A stretch of DNA of 64,000 bases, taken from AP-15 sp963845735 (GTDB lineage: Bacteria > Pseudomonadota > Alphaproteobacteria > ATCC43930 > CGMCC-115725). A model generated the notes under the pieces. The model was given only the letters and a program-made list of their open reading frames with translations, was not told the DNA's origin and ran no database searches. Where the stretch lies: NCBI GenBank assembly GCA_963845735.1, contig CAWJTR010000041.1, positions 124,001 through 188,000 on the forward strand, read 5' to 3'. The position numbers and the translations under genes were made by a program. Below are positions 16,131 to 26,735 of this stretch, in pieces. Within the stretch, counting starts at the first letter, position 1; each line of letters opens with the position of its first letter.

Positions 16131-16559
16131 ACCAGCGGATTTACGCCGTCCCGCAGCGCGTGTCGACCTGGAGATCTGCCGGACCCTGGGCTAGACGCTC
16201 CGGTTGAGCATGACGAGCGGTCCGTGGCGATGACCGCACAGCTTACCAATTCGTTAACAAGGCGCTTGGCGATCGGCTAATCCGTTGACAGCACGAAAAA
16301 TCGGTGAAACGCTAGCATTTCGTCGAGCAACACGCTTCAGCTTAAGACACGAGATAGGAAAGCGACGCTCAAGGTGGGCTGAGAATCGGTGTCTGGGCTT
16401 TGATATTGTTTGAAGACCCCGAGATTGCCACAGGGAGGACTGCCGAACGAATCTTACAACAAGCTGACATCGCCTGATGCTTGTCGCGGACTGAGCGCGG
16501 CGCTGGCGAGTAAGGGACAAAAATCGTGCGGTTGGAGGACAACCTAGGAGGGATTGAAC
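16131..16559. other. intergenic region upstream of the LVIVD gene
   Basis: About 430 bases of non-coding sequence with lower G+C than the flanks. A TTGACA occurs near 16285 but no convincing -10 at proper spacing was found. AGGAGGG at 16546-16552 is the ribosome binding site of the next gene. Nothing else identified. Confidence 0.5.
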
Positions 16560-18323
16560 ATGAGTAAGGCGCGTCCAATGGCCCGAGGCTTCGGGCTGTC
16601 GTTTCTCGTTGGTTTTTCTGGTCTCGTATTCGGATTGGGTGGCGTAGCCTGGGCAGGAGGCCAAGCTGGGCTCAGCTATTTACCGGATGGCCCGAACGTC
16701 CCGACCATCACACTCAATGAAAGCGAAGAGGGGGCGGCCGGCCTCCCGCCGCTACCGGTACCTCCACCCAATGGATGGAACCAGCAGTCGATCTGGAACA
16801 TGAAAGTGGTGGGGTTCAACGACAACCAGGGACGCCCCAGTTCTGACGACGGTTGGATCGAAAACCAAAATGGCCGTTACATCCTGTACATGACCGACAG
16901 TGGCGGCAGCGCCTACAACCCGCTAACCAATCAAGTGGAGGGGAACGGCACGTCGCTGATCGACGTCACCTATCCCAACAACCCGGTCTTTCTGTCGCAC
17001 ATCCCGGCGACGAAAGGGAGCTCGTCGCATGTGGCCGTATGCGGCAGCAACACTTTGAATAATGCGCCGTCGCATCCCGGGCTGCCGGCGAACCACTGGT
17101 ACATCGTCCGGCATAACGGATCGATCGATCAGGAGGTTTGGGATGTCACGATTCCAACGGCGCCGGTTGAGCTCGAGCAGATCCTGACGGGCCTAAACTT
17201 CACGCACCATATCTGGTGGGAATGCGACACGGGGATTGCGTATGTCATCGCCGGCAGCGCGTCCGATGGATGGTACTCGGGGCAGCACGTCTATATCTTT
17301 GATCTGAGCAATCCGGCAAAACCGGTCTTCATTCGCCAGTGGGGGCTGGTAGGTCAACAGCCTGGTGCGTCGGCCACGGCGCAAAGCTGTTACAACGATC
17401 CTACCGGGGTCAACGGCCCGTGCTACGAAGGCGTTACCAATCCCGCCGGGCCCGGTAATCCTGAAATGGTCCATCAGGTGTACTCCGGGGGCTTGTATAA
17501 CAATCGGGTGTACCTCCCCTATGGAGTGAGCAGTACCGGCGTGTTTCAGATTGTTGACCGCCAGAAGCTGATTGGCGGATGCGACACGAGTTTTAATCCG
17601 AATGCTTCGGCAGATTGCAAGAACAACCCGACGCAAGCCGATCTGCTCTATCCGCAAATCAGTTACACCACGACGAATCCCAACCAGGGCGGGCATACCA
17701 GTATCCCGATCTTCGGGGTGCCGATCCCACAATCGCAGGAAAATTTCCTCGACGGTACACCGCAAAAGTACGATCTCCTGGGGGTCACTTCGGAAGACAC
17801 CACCAATGACTGCCTTGGGCAACCGTGGAAAAATCCGCAGCTGCTCGACATAACCAACGACCTGGCGATCTGGCCGATTTCCTCGATGACGGTCGGCCAG
17901 TTCCCGGGAGATTTCTGCGCCAAGGGAGCGCGCTTCGGTTCGCACGAGCTCAATCGGCAGATCTACGCCCCCTATTACGGCAAGATCGTCGTCGTCGCGA
18001 TGTTCAACGCCGGGCTGCAGATTTGGGACATCCGTGATCCCTACAACCCGAGACGCGTTGGCTATTTCATTCAGGCGAAGAATAAAAACACCATTTCAAC
18101 TTGTGGGACGTACCAGGGTAATGCGAGTTATTGTCGGAACGCGATCTTCTCCGACCTCGGCGAGGTAGATGATCGAGGCTATATTTATAATCTCGACCGT
18201 GCCGGTTCCGGAATGACCGTGCTGAAACTAACCGGCGACGCCTTGAAAGTGGTAACGGCACCCCCGATAAAGTGGCCGCCAATGCAACCAGTACGGATGC
18301 CACTGCCGCTAAAAGAAGAGTAG
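16560..18323 (+). CDS. secreted LVIVD-repeat beta-propeller protein
   Basis: About 587 residues. A signal peptide (basic MSKARPMARG, hydrophobic core to GGVAWAGG) directs export. The mature protein has repeated blades built on phrases such as GTSLIDVTYPNNPVFLS, QEVWDVTIPTAPVEL, HVYIFDLSNPAKPVF and LQIWDIRDPYNPRRVGYF, the LVIVD repeat pattern of surface or periplasmic propellers. Several Cys pairs suggest disulfides. AGGAGGG lies seven bases before the ATG, which I prefer to a TTG six bases earlier. No catalytic motif is evident. A truncated copy precedes it and a BamE-like gene follows. Confidence 0.83.
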   Translation: MSKARPMARGFGLSFLVGFSGLVFGLGGVAWAGGQAGLSYLPDGPNVPTITLNESEEGAAGLPPLPVPPPNGWNQQSIWNMKVVGFNDNQGRPSSDDGWIENQNGRYILYMTDSGGSAYNPLTNQVEGNGTSLIDVTYPNNPVFLSHIPATKGSSSHVAVCGSNTLNNAPSHPGLPANHWYIVRHNGSIDQEVWDVTIPTAPVELEQILTGLNFTHHIWWECDTGIAYVIAGSASDGWYSGQHVYIFDLSNPAKPVFIRQWGLVGQQPGASATAQSCYNDPTGVNGPCYEGVTNPAGPGNPEMVHQVYSGGLYNNRVYLPYGVSSTGVFQIVDRQKLIGGCDTSFNPNASADCKNNPTQADLLYPQISYTTTNPNQGGHTSIPIFGVPIPQSQENFLDGTPQKYDLLGVTSEDTTNDCLGQPWKNPQLLDITNDLAIWPISSMTVGQFPGDFCAKGARFGSHELNRQIYAPYYGKIVVVAMFNAGLQIWDIRDPYNPRRVGYFIQAKNKNTISTCGTYQGNASYCRNAIFSDLGEVDDRGYIYNLDRAGSGMTVLKLTGDALKVVTAPPIKWPPMQPVRMPLPLKEE

Positions 18324-18480
18324 GTTCCCACTCGTTGACGGAACCCGCGCCAAGCTCCTTTCGGAAGCTTGGCCGGGTTCCGCCGGCTGCTGCGTATAAG
18401 GCCGGACCTCCGTCGTGCCGTCATGGATTGCCGAGGACCAACTCAGGCCAGCAAAAAACGAACTCGCAGGGAGGAGAGCC

Positions 18481-18870
18481 ATGACCGCCAAGTGGGCCTT
18501 GCCGGCAGTAGCGTTGACGCTGTGCTGGATCGCAGCGTCGTCCGGTTATTGTGCGAATACCACGGCTGACCCCGGGCGGGCTCGAGATTTCACCGCGGCA
18601 ACTCTCGCGAAAGTTACCCCAGGTCAAACCACCAAAACGCAGGTCGAGGCGTTGCTCGGCCAGCCGTGGCGGACAACCTTTGCCGATGACGCGGATGAAC
18701 CGGGCCCTGTCGTTTGGGAATATCGGGGCCAAGATTCGAACGGCACCTACCGCGTTCACATTGAATTCGACAGTCACAACATAACAACTCTCATTGCGAA
18801 GATCCCTGACAGCACAGGAGAGGCGCCGGCGAGGGTTGCAAAAACGCCGCCCAAACCCGGTAAACCCTAA
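18481..18870 (+). CDS. BamE/SmpA-like small periplasmic protein
   Basis: A 129-residue protein with an N-terminal signal peptide (MTAKWALPAVALTLCWIAAS and cleavage near GYCA). LAKVTPGQTTKTQVEALLGQ is the SmpA/OmlA-type motif, followed by a beta-rich stretch. No lipobox in standard position is certain, although the Cys in GYCANT could serve. GGGAGGAGAGCC lies before the ATG. It follows the LVIVD propeller on the same strand and may act with it. The main bamE gene is expected elsewhere. Confidence 0.7.
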   Translation: MTAKWALPAVALTLCWIAASSGYCANTTADPGRARDFTAATLAKVTPGQTTKTQVEALLGQPWRTTFADDADEPGPVVWEYRGQDSNGTYRVHIEFDSHNITTLIAKIPDSTGEAPARVAKTPPKPGKP

Positions 18871-19030
18871 CGGCGCAGGATCGAATTAGTATCGCCGCCG
18901 ATCCGGAGCGCTGATAGGAGCCAGCCCGGGGAGGCCAGCCGATCATCGCCGCAGGCTCCGCGGGAGGGTGGACGCGGCGCGGCGGGGCGAGTAGCGTCGC
19001 TTAACCCGATCATCTTCGGCGGAGACAGCG

Positions 19031-19757
19031 ATGCGACCTTCGGGACGCGGCCCCGACGCGATGCGCCCGGTCAGCCTCGAACCGGGTGTGGCCAAATACG
19101 CCGAGGGCTCGTGCCTGGCGAAATTCGGGGACACCCATGTGTTGTGCACCGCTTCCGTCGAGGAGCGGGTGCCGCCGTTTCTGCGCAATTCCGGCAAGGG
19201 CTGGGTCACCGCCGAATACGGCATGCTGCCGCGCTCGACCCATACCCGCACCGACCGCGAGGCGGCGCGCGGCCGGCAGAGCGGGCGCACCCAGGAGATC
19301 CAGCGGCTGATCGGGCGCAGCCTGCGCGCGGTCACCGATCTGGCAAAGCTCGGCGAGCGCCAAATCCGCATCGATTGCGACGTGCTGCAGGCCGATGGCG
19401 GCACCCGCACCGCCGCCGTCACCGGCAGCTACGTGGCATTGCACCAGGCGCTTCAGCGCCTGGTCTCGGCCGGGCAGCTCGCCGCCTTGCCGCTCGCCGA
19501 CAGTGTCGCCGCGGTGTCGTGCGGCGTCGTCGCCGGCCATGCCGTGCTCGACCTCGACTACGCCGAGGATTTCGCAGGCGATGACCGACGCCAATTTCGT
19601 ACTGACCGGCACCGACGGCATCGTCGAGATCCAGGCGACCGCCGAGGGCGCGCCGTTCGACGAGGCGTTGTTCGGAGAGATGCTGCACCTGGCACGCGCC
19701 GGCATCGCCGAGCTGACTCGGCGTCAGCGCGTCGCGCTCGGCCTGAGCCTTGCGTAA
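19031..19757 (+). CDS. rph: ribonuclease PH (one frame break)
   Basis: Phosphorolytic 3-prime exoribonuclease that trims tRNA precursors. MRPSGRGPDAMRPVSLEPG, VTAEYGMLPRSTHTR, IGRSLRAVTDLAKLGERQI and DCDVLQADGGTRTAAVTGSY are family signatures; the C-terminus ANFVLTGTDGIVEIQATAEG is in another frame. Removing one T from GATTTCG near 19570 joins them, giving 241 residues, the expected length. The stop overlaps the next start as TAATG, so rph and rdgB are translationally coupled. The break is probably a sequence error in an otherwise perfect gene. Confidence 0.92.
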
Positions 19758-20359
19758 TGGCCCGTTGGTTCCACGGTGATCGGTTGGTCATCGCAAGCCA
19801 CAACGAGGGCAAGGTCGAGGAGATCGCGGCGCTGTTGGCGCCGTTCGCGATCGGCGCCCTTTCCGCTGGGGCGCTCGGCCTCCCCGAGCCTGAAGAGACC
19901 GGCGACAGCTTCGAGGCCAATGCGGTGTTGAAGGCCACGGCCGCGGCATCGGCCAGCGGATTGCCGGCGCTCGCCGATGATTCCGGGCTCGTCGTTCCGG
20001 CACTGGGCGGCGCCCCCGGCATCTACTCGGCGCGCTGGGCCGGCCCGGCCAAGGATTTTCGGCTGGCGATGACCCGCGTCCAGCGCGAGCTCGCAGATCG
20101 TGACCGGAGCGCGTTTTTTGTCGCCGTCCTCGCCCTTGCCTGGCCCGACGGCGGCATCGAGTGGTTTCGCGGCAAGGTCGCGGGCCATCTCCTTTGGCCG
20201 CCGCGCGGCGAGCGCGGCTTCGGCTACGACCCGATGTTTGTTCCGGAGGGCGGCGGCGCCCAAACCTTCGGCGAGATGGACCCGGCTGAGAAGCATCAAA
20301 TCAGCCACCGCGCCCGCGCCTTCGCCAAGCTCGCCGAAGCGTGTTTCCCCGACCCCTGA
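19757..20359 (+). CDS. rdgB: XTP/dITP diphosphatase (RdgB/HAM1)
   Basis: A 200-residue house-cleaning enzyme that hydrolyses non-canonical purine nucleoside triphosphates such as dITP and XTP to monophosphates. Visible motifs are VIASHNEGKVEEI at the N-terminus, LADDSGLVVPALGG with the catalytic acidic residues, GIYSARWAG and ERGFGYDPMFVPEG. Coupled to rph by a TAATG overlap. In many alphaproteobacteria hemW follows; here the next genes are ugpEAB on the opposite strand. Confidence 0.95.
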   Translation: MARWFHGDRLVIASHNEGKVEEIAALLAPFAIGALSAGALGLPEPEETGDSFEANAVLKATAAASASGLPALADDSGLVVPALGGAPGIYSARWAGPAKDFRLAMTRVQRELADRDRSAFFVAVLALAWPDGGIEWFRGKVAGHLLWPPRGERGFGYDPMFVPEGGGAQTFGEMDPAEKHQISHRARAFAKLAEACFPDP

Positions 20360-20380
20360 GCGGGCGGCCCTCCGCCGGGG

Positions 20381-21226
20381 TCACTTCTCCGGCTCGATCA
20401 GCCCGGCGACGAACCAGCGCTGCATCGCCAGCACCACCGCGACCGGCGGCAACATCGCCAGCAATGCCGTCGCCATGACCAGGTGCCAGGCGGTCTGCGC
20501 ATCGCCGGTGCCGATCATCTGGCGGATGCCGACGACGATCGTCGTCATTGCCGGGCTGTTGGTGACGAGCAGGGGCCACAAATACTGGTTCCAGCCATAG
20601 ATGAACAGGATCACGAACAGCGCGGCGATGTTGGTGCGCGACAATGGGATCGCGATCCACACCAAAAAGCGCCAGGGGCCGGCGCCATCGAGCTTTGCCG
20701 CCTCGACGATTTCGTCGGGGATGGTCAGAAAGAACTGGCGAAACAGCAACGTCGCCGTCGCCGAGGCGATCAGCGGCAGAGCGAGCCCGGCATAGCTGTC
20801 GATCAACCGCAGATCGGCGGCGACCTGATAGGTCGGGATGATCCGCACCTCGACCGGCAGCATCAAGGTGACAAAGATCGCCCAGAAACATAGCCGGCGC
20901 AGCGGAAAGCGAAAGAACACGACCGCATAGGCCGAGGGCAGCGAGATCGCGATCTTGCCGATGGCGATGGCCAGCGCCATGACCAGGCTGTTCGCCATCA
21001 TCGCCGCGACCCCCTGGCCGCTGGTGCCGATCGTCCCCTCCGTCAGCGCCGCCCGGTAATTGGCAAAAAAATAGGGGCCGGGAATCAGCGTCATCGGCGC
21101 ATCGAGGATGTCGCGCAAGGTCAGGCTCGAGGCGACAAACGCGACGTAGACCGGGAACAATACCAGCGCGAGCCCGGCCAGCAGCACCGCGTGCGGGATC
21201 CAGGCGCCTCTGCCGGAACCTGCCAT
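20381..21226 (-). CDS. ugpE: sn-glycerol-3-phosphate ABC transporter permease UgpE
   Basis: A 281-residue inner-membrane permease with about six helices. The EAA loop that contacts the ATPase is EAAKLDGAGPWRFLVWIAIP; FIYGWNQYLWPLL and the C-terminal QRWFVAGLIEPEK are typical of UgpE. It works with UgpA and UgpB in glycerol-3-phosphate or glycerophosphodiester uptake. Third gene of the leftward ugpB-ugpA-ugpE order. No ugpC follows; the gene converges on rdgB. Confidence 0.9.
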   Translation of the reverse strand: MAGSGRGAWIPHAVLLAGLALVLFPVYVAFVASSLTLRDILDAPMTLIPGPYFFANYRAALTEGTIGTSGQGVAAMMANSLVMALAIAIGKIAISLPSAYAVVFFRFPLRRLCFWAIFVTLMLPVEVRIIPTYQVAADLRLIDSYAGLALPLIASATATLLFRQFFLTIPDEIVEAAKLDGAGPWRFLVWIAIPLSRTNIAALFVILFIYGWNQYLWPLLVTNSPAMTTIVVGIRQMIGTGDAQTAWHLVMATALLAMLPPVAVVLAMQRWFVAGLIEPEK

Positions 21227-21249
21227 CTCAGCCGGTCATGCCCAGGGGG

Positions 21250-22134
21250 TCACGCGTAATGCACCCGCCGCTCGACAAAGCGGAACTGAGCCGCGGTCAG
21301 GGCGATAACGATCGCCATCAGCATCACCGATTGCGCCGCCGAGCCGCCGATATCGAGACCGACAACGCCGTCGTACCAGACCCTGAAGACCAGGATCTCG
21401 GTGGCCTTGTCCGGCCCGCCCTGGGTCACGTTCTGGATGATCCCGAAAGTGTCGAAGAACGCGTAGACGATGTTGACGACGAGCAGGAAAAAGCTTGTTG
21501 GCGCCAGCAGCGGAAAGGTGATCCGCCAGAACCTGCGGCGCGGGCTGGCGCCGTCGAGGGCGGCGGCTTCGAGCAAGGATTTCGGGATCGCCTGCAACCC
21601 GGCGAGAAAGAACAGGAAATTATAGCCGATCTGCTTCCAGGCGGCGGCGAGAATCACCAACAGCAAAGCCTGGCGGCCATTGAGCAGAAAATTCCAGTCG
21701 ATGCCGATATGCCGCAAAGCCGACCCGACGACGCCAAAGCTCGGATTGAACAGAAACAGCCAAAGGACGCCCGCGATCGCCGGGGCGATCGCATAGGGCA
21801 GCAGCAGCACCGTTTTGTAGAAGGCCGCGCCGCGCACGACCCGGTCGGCCATCACCGCGAACAGCAGTCCCGAGGCCAGCGCCAGAGTCGCGACGGCGAG
21901 GCTGAAGACAAAGCTGACCTCGACCGAGGCGAGATAGAATGGATCGGCGAAAATCGCCGCGAAATTGTCGAGCCCGACAAAGCGCGTCGACAAGCCAAAG
22001 GCGTCCTCGCGCCGTACCGATTGCAGCAATGCCTGCGCCGCCGGCCAAAAGAAAAAGACGATCGTCACCGCCAGCTGCGGCGCCAACAACACTGCAGGAA
22101 ACAGCCGGCCGGAAAAGATTACGCGGCGTTCCAT
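21250..22134 (-). CDS. ugpA: sn-glycerol-3-phosphate ABC transporter permease UgpA
   Basis: A 294-residue permease with about six transmembrane segments. LLLPYAIAPAIAGVLWLFLF, the EAA loop LLEAAALDGASPRRRFWRIT and FFDTFGIIQNVTQGGP match UgpA. I start at MERRVIFSGRLFP; the open frame extends 40 codons upstream but that part overlaps the end region of ugpB. GGAGAGG lies a little over ten bases upstream. Forms the membrane channel with UgpE. Confidence 0.9.
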   Translation of the reverse strand: MERRVIFSGRLFPAVLLAPQLAVTIVFFFWPAAQALLQSVRREDAFGLSTRFVGLDNFAAIFADPFYLASVEVSFVFSLAVATLALASGLLFAVMADRVVRGAAFYKTVLLLPYAIAPAIAGVLWLFLFNPSFGVVGSALRHIGIDWNFLLNGRQALLLVILAAAWKQIGYNFLFFLAGLQAIPKSLLEAAALDGASPRRRFWRITFPLLAPTSFFLLVVNIVYAFFDTFGIIQNVTQGGPDKATEILVFRVWYDGVVGLDIGGSAAQSVMLMAIVIALTAAQFRFVERRVHYA

Positions 22135-22162
22135 TGCGCCGCTGGACCTCTCCTGTCCTTCG

Positions 22163-23479
22163 TTATCGCGTATTCTGCTCGAACTGCGCCAACAACGCGT
22201 TGCCGCGCTTGACCGCATCGTCGAGACCTGCCTGTGCGGTCTCCTTGCCGGCAAAGACCGCTTCGAGATCCTCGGCGATGATGTCGCGGATCTGGACCAG
22301 ATTGCCGAGGCGCAGCCCGCGCGAATTCTCGGTCGGCGGTTTTGCCGTCATCTGCAGGACCGGGATCTCGCGGCCCGGGTTCTTTTGATAAAAGCCGGAG
22401 GCCTTGGTCGCCTCGTACGCGGCCTTGGTGATCGGCAAATAGCCGGTCACCTCGTGCAGCTGTTGCTGCAGGCCGGTTTGCGACAGAAACGTGAAGAATT
22501 TTGCGACACCCTTGTATTCCTCGGGGGTCTTGCCTGCCATGACCCACAGGCTGGCGCCGCCGATGATCGAATTCTGCGGCGCGCCCGGAACATCCGGGTA
22601 ATAGGGCAGCTCGGTCATTCCGAAATCGAATTTGGCGCCGGATTTGAAGATTCCATAGGCGCCGGACGAGGTCTGGATCATCCCGCACTCGCCGTTCAGG
22701 AACTTGCCCTCGGGTTCGCTGGTGCGCCCGCCATAATCAAAGCTCTTGTCCTTTTGCGCCGCCGCCAGATTGGCGATGTGCCTGACGACGGTCGGATTGT
22801 TGAACTCGAGCCGGGCATCGGGGCCGTCGAAGCCGTCGGCCTTGCTGGCAAAAGGCAAATTGTGCCAGGCGCTGAACTGTTCGAGCTGGGTCCAGCTGAT
22901 CCACCCCGCGGTAAACCCGCACGGCACCCCGGCGGCGCGCAGCTTCTCGGCCACGGCAAAGGTCTCGGGCCAGGTCTTGGGCGGCTTCTCCGGGTCGAGG
23001 CCGGCTTTCTTGAACAGCGCCTTGTTCCAATAGGTAATCGCGGTCGAGCTGTTGAACGGCAGCGACAGCATCTTGCCGTCGGCGGTGCTGTAATAGCCGG
23101 TCACCGCAGGCAGATAGGCGTTCGGGTCGAACGGCTCGCCGGCCTCCTTCATCAGCTGATAGACCGGCTTCACCGCGCCCTTGGCCGCCATCATCGTCGC
23201 CGTGCCGACCTCGAAGATCTGGATGATGTGCGGCGGCTTGCCGGCGCGGTAGGCGGCGATGCCGGCATTCATCGTCTCGGCATAGGTGCCCTTGAACACC
23301 GGTACGACCCGGTATTCGCTCTGCGACGCGTTGAAGTCGGCGGCAATCTTGTTGACTACCTTGGCATTGGTCGCCGTCATCGCGTGCCACCACTGCAGCT
23401 CGATACGGTCGGCAGACGCAGCGCCGACCGACGCAGCGAACAGCGCCGCCACCGCGGTGGCCAGCAACGCGTATTTCAT
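22163..23479 (-). CDS. ugpB: sn-glycerol-3-phosphate-binding periplasmic protein UgpB
   Basis: A 438-residue solute-binding protein. A signal peptide of about 23 residues ends at ASA, then DRIELQWWHAMTATNAKVVN, NASQSEYRVVPVFKGTYAE, GKPPHIIQIFEVGTATMM and IIGGASLWVMAGKTPEEYKG, all characteristic of UgpB. It captures glycerol-3-phosphate or glycerophosphodiesters in the periplasm and delivers them to UgpAE. First gene of the leftward operon; a Pho-type promoter was not identified by eye. Confidence 0.93.
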   Translation of the reverse strand: MKYALLATAVAALFAASVGAASADRIELQWWHAMTATNAKVVNKIAADFNASQSEYRVVPVFKGTYAETMNAGIAAYRAGKPPHIIQIFEVGTATMMAAKGAVKPVYQLMKEAGEPFDPNAYLPAVTGYYSTADGKMLSLPFNSSTAITYWNKALFKKAGLDPEKPPKTWPETFAVAEKLRAAGVPCGFTAGWISWTQLEQFSAWHNLPFASKADGFDGPDARLEFNNPTVVRHIANLAAAQKDKSFDYGGRTSEPEGKFLNGECGMIQTSSGAYGIFKSGAKFDFGMTELPYYPDVPGAPQNSIIGGASLWVMAGKTPEEYKGVAKFFTFLSQTGLQQQLHEVTGYLPITKAAYEATKASGFYQKNPGREIPVLQMTAKPPTENSRGLRLGNLVQIRDIIAEDLEAVFAGKETAQAGLDDAVKRGNALLAQFEQNTR

Positions 23480-23616
23480 CTCGGCCCCCCTAGCGTTCGA
23501 TTTTTCCCGCCCATATGCGACCTAGCGCCAACCCGCTTGCGGAATCAAGGCAGAGGCGAAAAGCTTTTGTGACGGTTTCGCACATGCGTTCGCAAATTCT
23601 CGGCAAAGGCAGCGGA

Positions 23617-24377
23617 ATGGCGGGCTTTCGCAGCATCTCTCCCGGCTCTGACCGGCCGCGCGGCGAATCGGCATTGGCCGAGATCGGCCGGCAAGCGGCG
23701 GCGCTTGACCTCGGCGCCCCGGTGTCGATCCGGGTCAGCCCGAGGGCGCGACGCGTCGGATTGCGGATCGACGCAGCCGAGCGCCGGGTCGAGTTGGTGT
23801 TGCCGCGCGGCGTGCCGGCCGAACTTGGTCTGCGTTTTCTCAAAGACAAGCGCGGATGGATCGCCGCCCGCCTCGGGGCCCTGCCCGGCGCGGTGCCGTT
23901 CGTCGAAGGGGCGATCGTGCCGGTGATGGACGTGCCGCACCGGATTTGTCGATCGCTCGAACTCCTCGGCGCCGCCGGTGGTGGTTGGGGACGGCGAAAT
24001 CCGCGTGCGCGGCGATCCGCTGCATATTCCGCGCCGGGTCCGCGACCATCTTGCGGCGCTCGCCCTTGACGAATTGGCGCGGCGCGCGCGACCGCTCGCC
24101 GCGCGCATCGGCCGCAAGGTGGCGAGGGTCAGCGTGCGCGATACCAAGAGCCGCTGGGGCAGCTGCGTCGTCGAGCGGCAATCTGTCGTTCAGCTGGCGG
24201 CTGATCTTCGCTCCCGAGCGGGTCATCGACTATGTCGTCGCCCACGAAGTGGCGCATCTCGCCGAGATGAATCACGGGCCGCGCTTCTGGCGGCTGGTGG
24301 AGAGTCTGGCGCCGGGCAACGCGCAGCCGCGCGCCTGGCTCGATCGGCACCGGACCCGGCTACTCGCCTATGGCTGA
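23617..24377 (+). CDS. YgjP/DUF45-type zinc metallopeptidase (two frame breaks)
   Basis: About 252 residues after correction. The N-terminal domain includes IRVSPRARRVGLRIDAAERR; the C-terminus has the zinc site HEVAHLAEMNHGPRFWRLVE, i.e. HExxH followed by a downstream His. Frame breaks near 23955 and 24172 disappear when one base is removed at each, restoring SNSSAPPVVVGDGEIRVRG and SGNLSFSWRLIFAPERVIDY. The family is often called M48 or SprT-like metal-dependent hydrolase; its substrate is unknown. The exact start is uncertain (23584 and 23617 are both possible). A cupin gene follows after 24 bases. Confidence 0.82.
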
Positions 24378-24712
24378 TTGGTGGAACAGAGGAGGCAGAC
24401 GATGGCGCAGGGCCCGGGATACGCGGTCAAATCGGTCGAGCCGGTGGCAATCGGCAGCGATGTCCAGGCGCGGGTTTTCACCCTGGCGCCGGGCGAGCAG
24501 ATTCCCTGGCATTTTCACAGCGCGGTCACCGATTGGTATTTCGTGCTCGAAGGCGCCCTGTCGATCGAAACGCGGGCGCCGCCCGATCGCCAGCTCCTGA
24601 CCGCCGGAGGACGCTATCAGCATCCCGCCTAAGACCGCACATCTGATCGCCAACCGCTCGCACGCCGATACCCGCTTCCTGCTGGTGCAGGGTGTGGGCG
24701 CCTACGACTTTC

Positions 24713-25943
<1,231 letters not shown>

Positions 25944-26124
25944 GGCGATCAGCCGTGGTTCACGATAGACCCGGAGCGCGGAGAACCACGCGAACCGCGG
26001 CGCCGCCGCGGTAGCCCCTCACCCCAGCCCTCGCCCCGCAAGCGAGGAGAGAGAGGGCCCCGCGCGGCGGGAGGTCGAGGGGCTGCCGGCGAACGGGCCG
26101 TTTTCATCCGGCAGTCGGGAAAGC

Positions 26125-26670
26125 CTACGGTTTCGCCGGCGCCTTTTGGGCGTCGGCGGCGACCTGCATCTTGATGATCTTGTCGGGGTTTTGCGGCGGC
26201 TCGCCCTTTTTGATCTGGTCGACATACTCCATGCCGGAGACGACGTTGCCCCAGATCGTGTACTTGCCGTCGAGCGAGGGCGCCGGCGCGAACATGATGA
26301 AAAACTGGCTGTCGGCGCTGTTGGGGTCCGAGGTGCGGGCCATCGCCACGGTGCCGCGAACAAACTTCTCGTTCGAGAACTCGGCCTTGAGCGGATGCCC
26401 CGACCCGCCGGTCCCGGTCCCGGTCGGATCGCCGGTCTGAGCCATGAAGCCGTCGATCACCCGGTGAAAGACGATGCCGTCATAAAAGCCGCGGCGCACC
26501 AACGCCTTGATTTGGGCGCAGGTGGCCGGCGCCAGATCGGGCCGCATTTCGATGACGACGCGCCCTGCCGGGACGTCCAGGTAAATCGTGTTTTCGAGAT
26601 CTGCCGCCATCGCCTTGCCTCCGAGAACGAGCGCGGCGATCAGCACGACGAGCCGACCCAACGCTGCCAT
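26125..26670 (-). CDS. periplasmic cyclophilin-type peptidyl-prolyl isomerase
   Basis: A 181-residue protein with a signal peptide (RLVVLIAALVLGGKAMA). The cyclophilin fold is clear from VIEMRPDLAPATCAQIKALV, GIVFHRVIDGFMAQTGDPTG with the catalytic Arg, and SQFFIMFAPAPSLDGKYTIW. It accelerates cis-trans proline isomerisation in exported proteins. It lies 65 bases downstream of the NDUFA9-type gene on the same strand. Confidence 0.93.
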   Translation of the reverse strand: MAALGRLVVLIAALVLGGKAMAADLENTIYLDVPAGRVVIEMRPDLAPATCAQIKALVRRGFYDGIVFHRVIDGFMAQTGDPTGTGTGGSGHPLKAEFSNEKFVRGTVAMARTSDPNSADSQFFIMFAPAPSLDGKYTIWGNVVSGMEYVDQIKKGEPPQNPDKIIKMQVAADAQKAPAKP

Positions 26671-26735
26671 CTATCTGATCCTGTCAATCGGGAAGAATGC
26701 GACCTTAGCCGAAGCGCCGGCGGCGCGAAAGCGCC

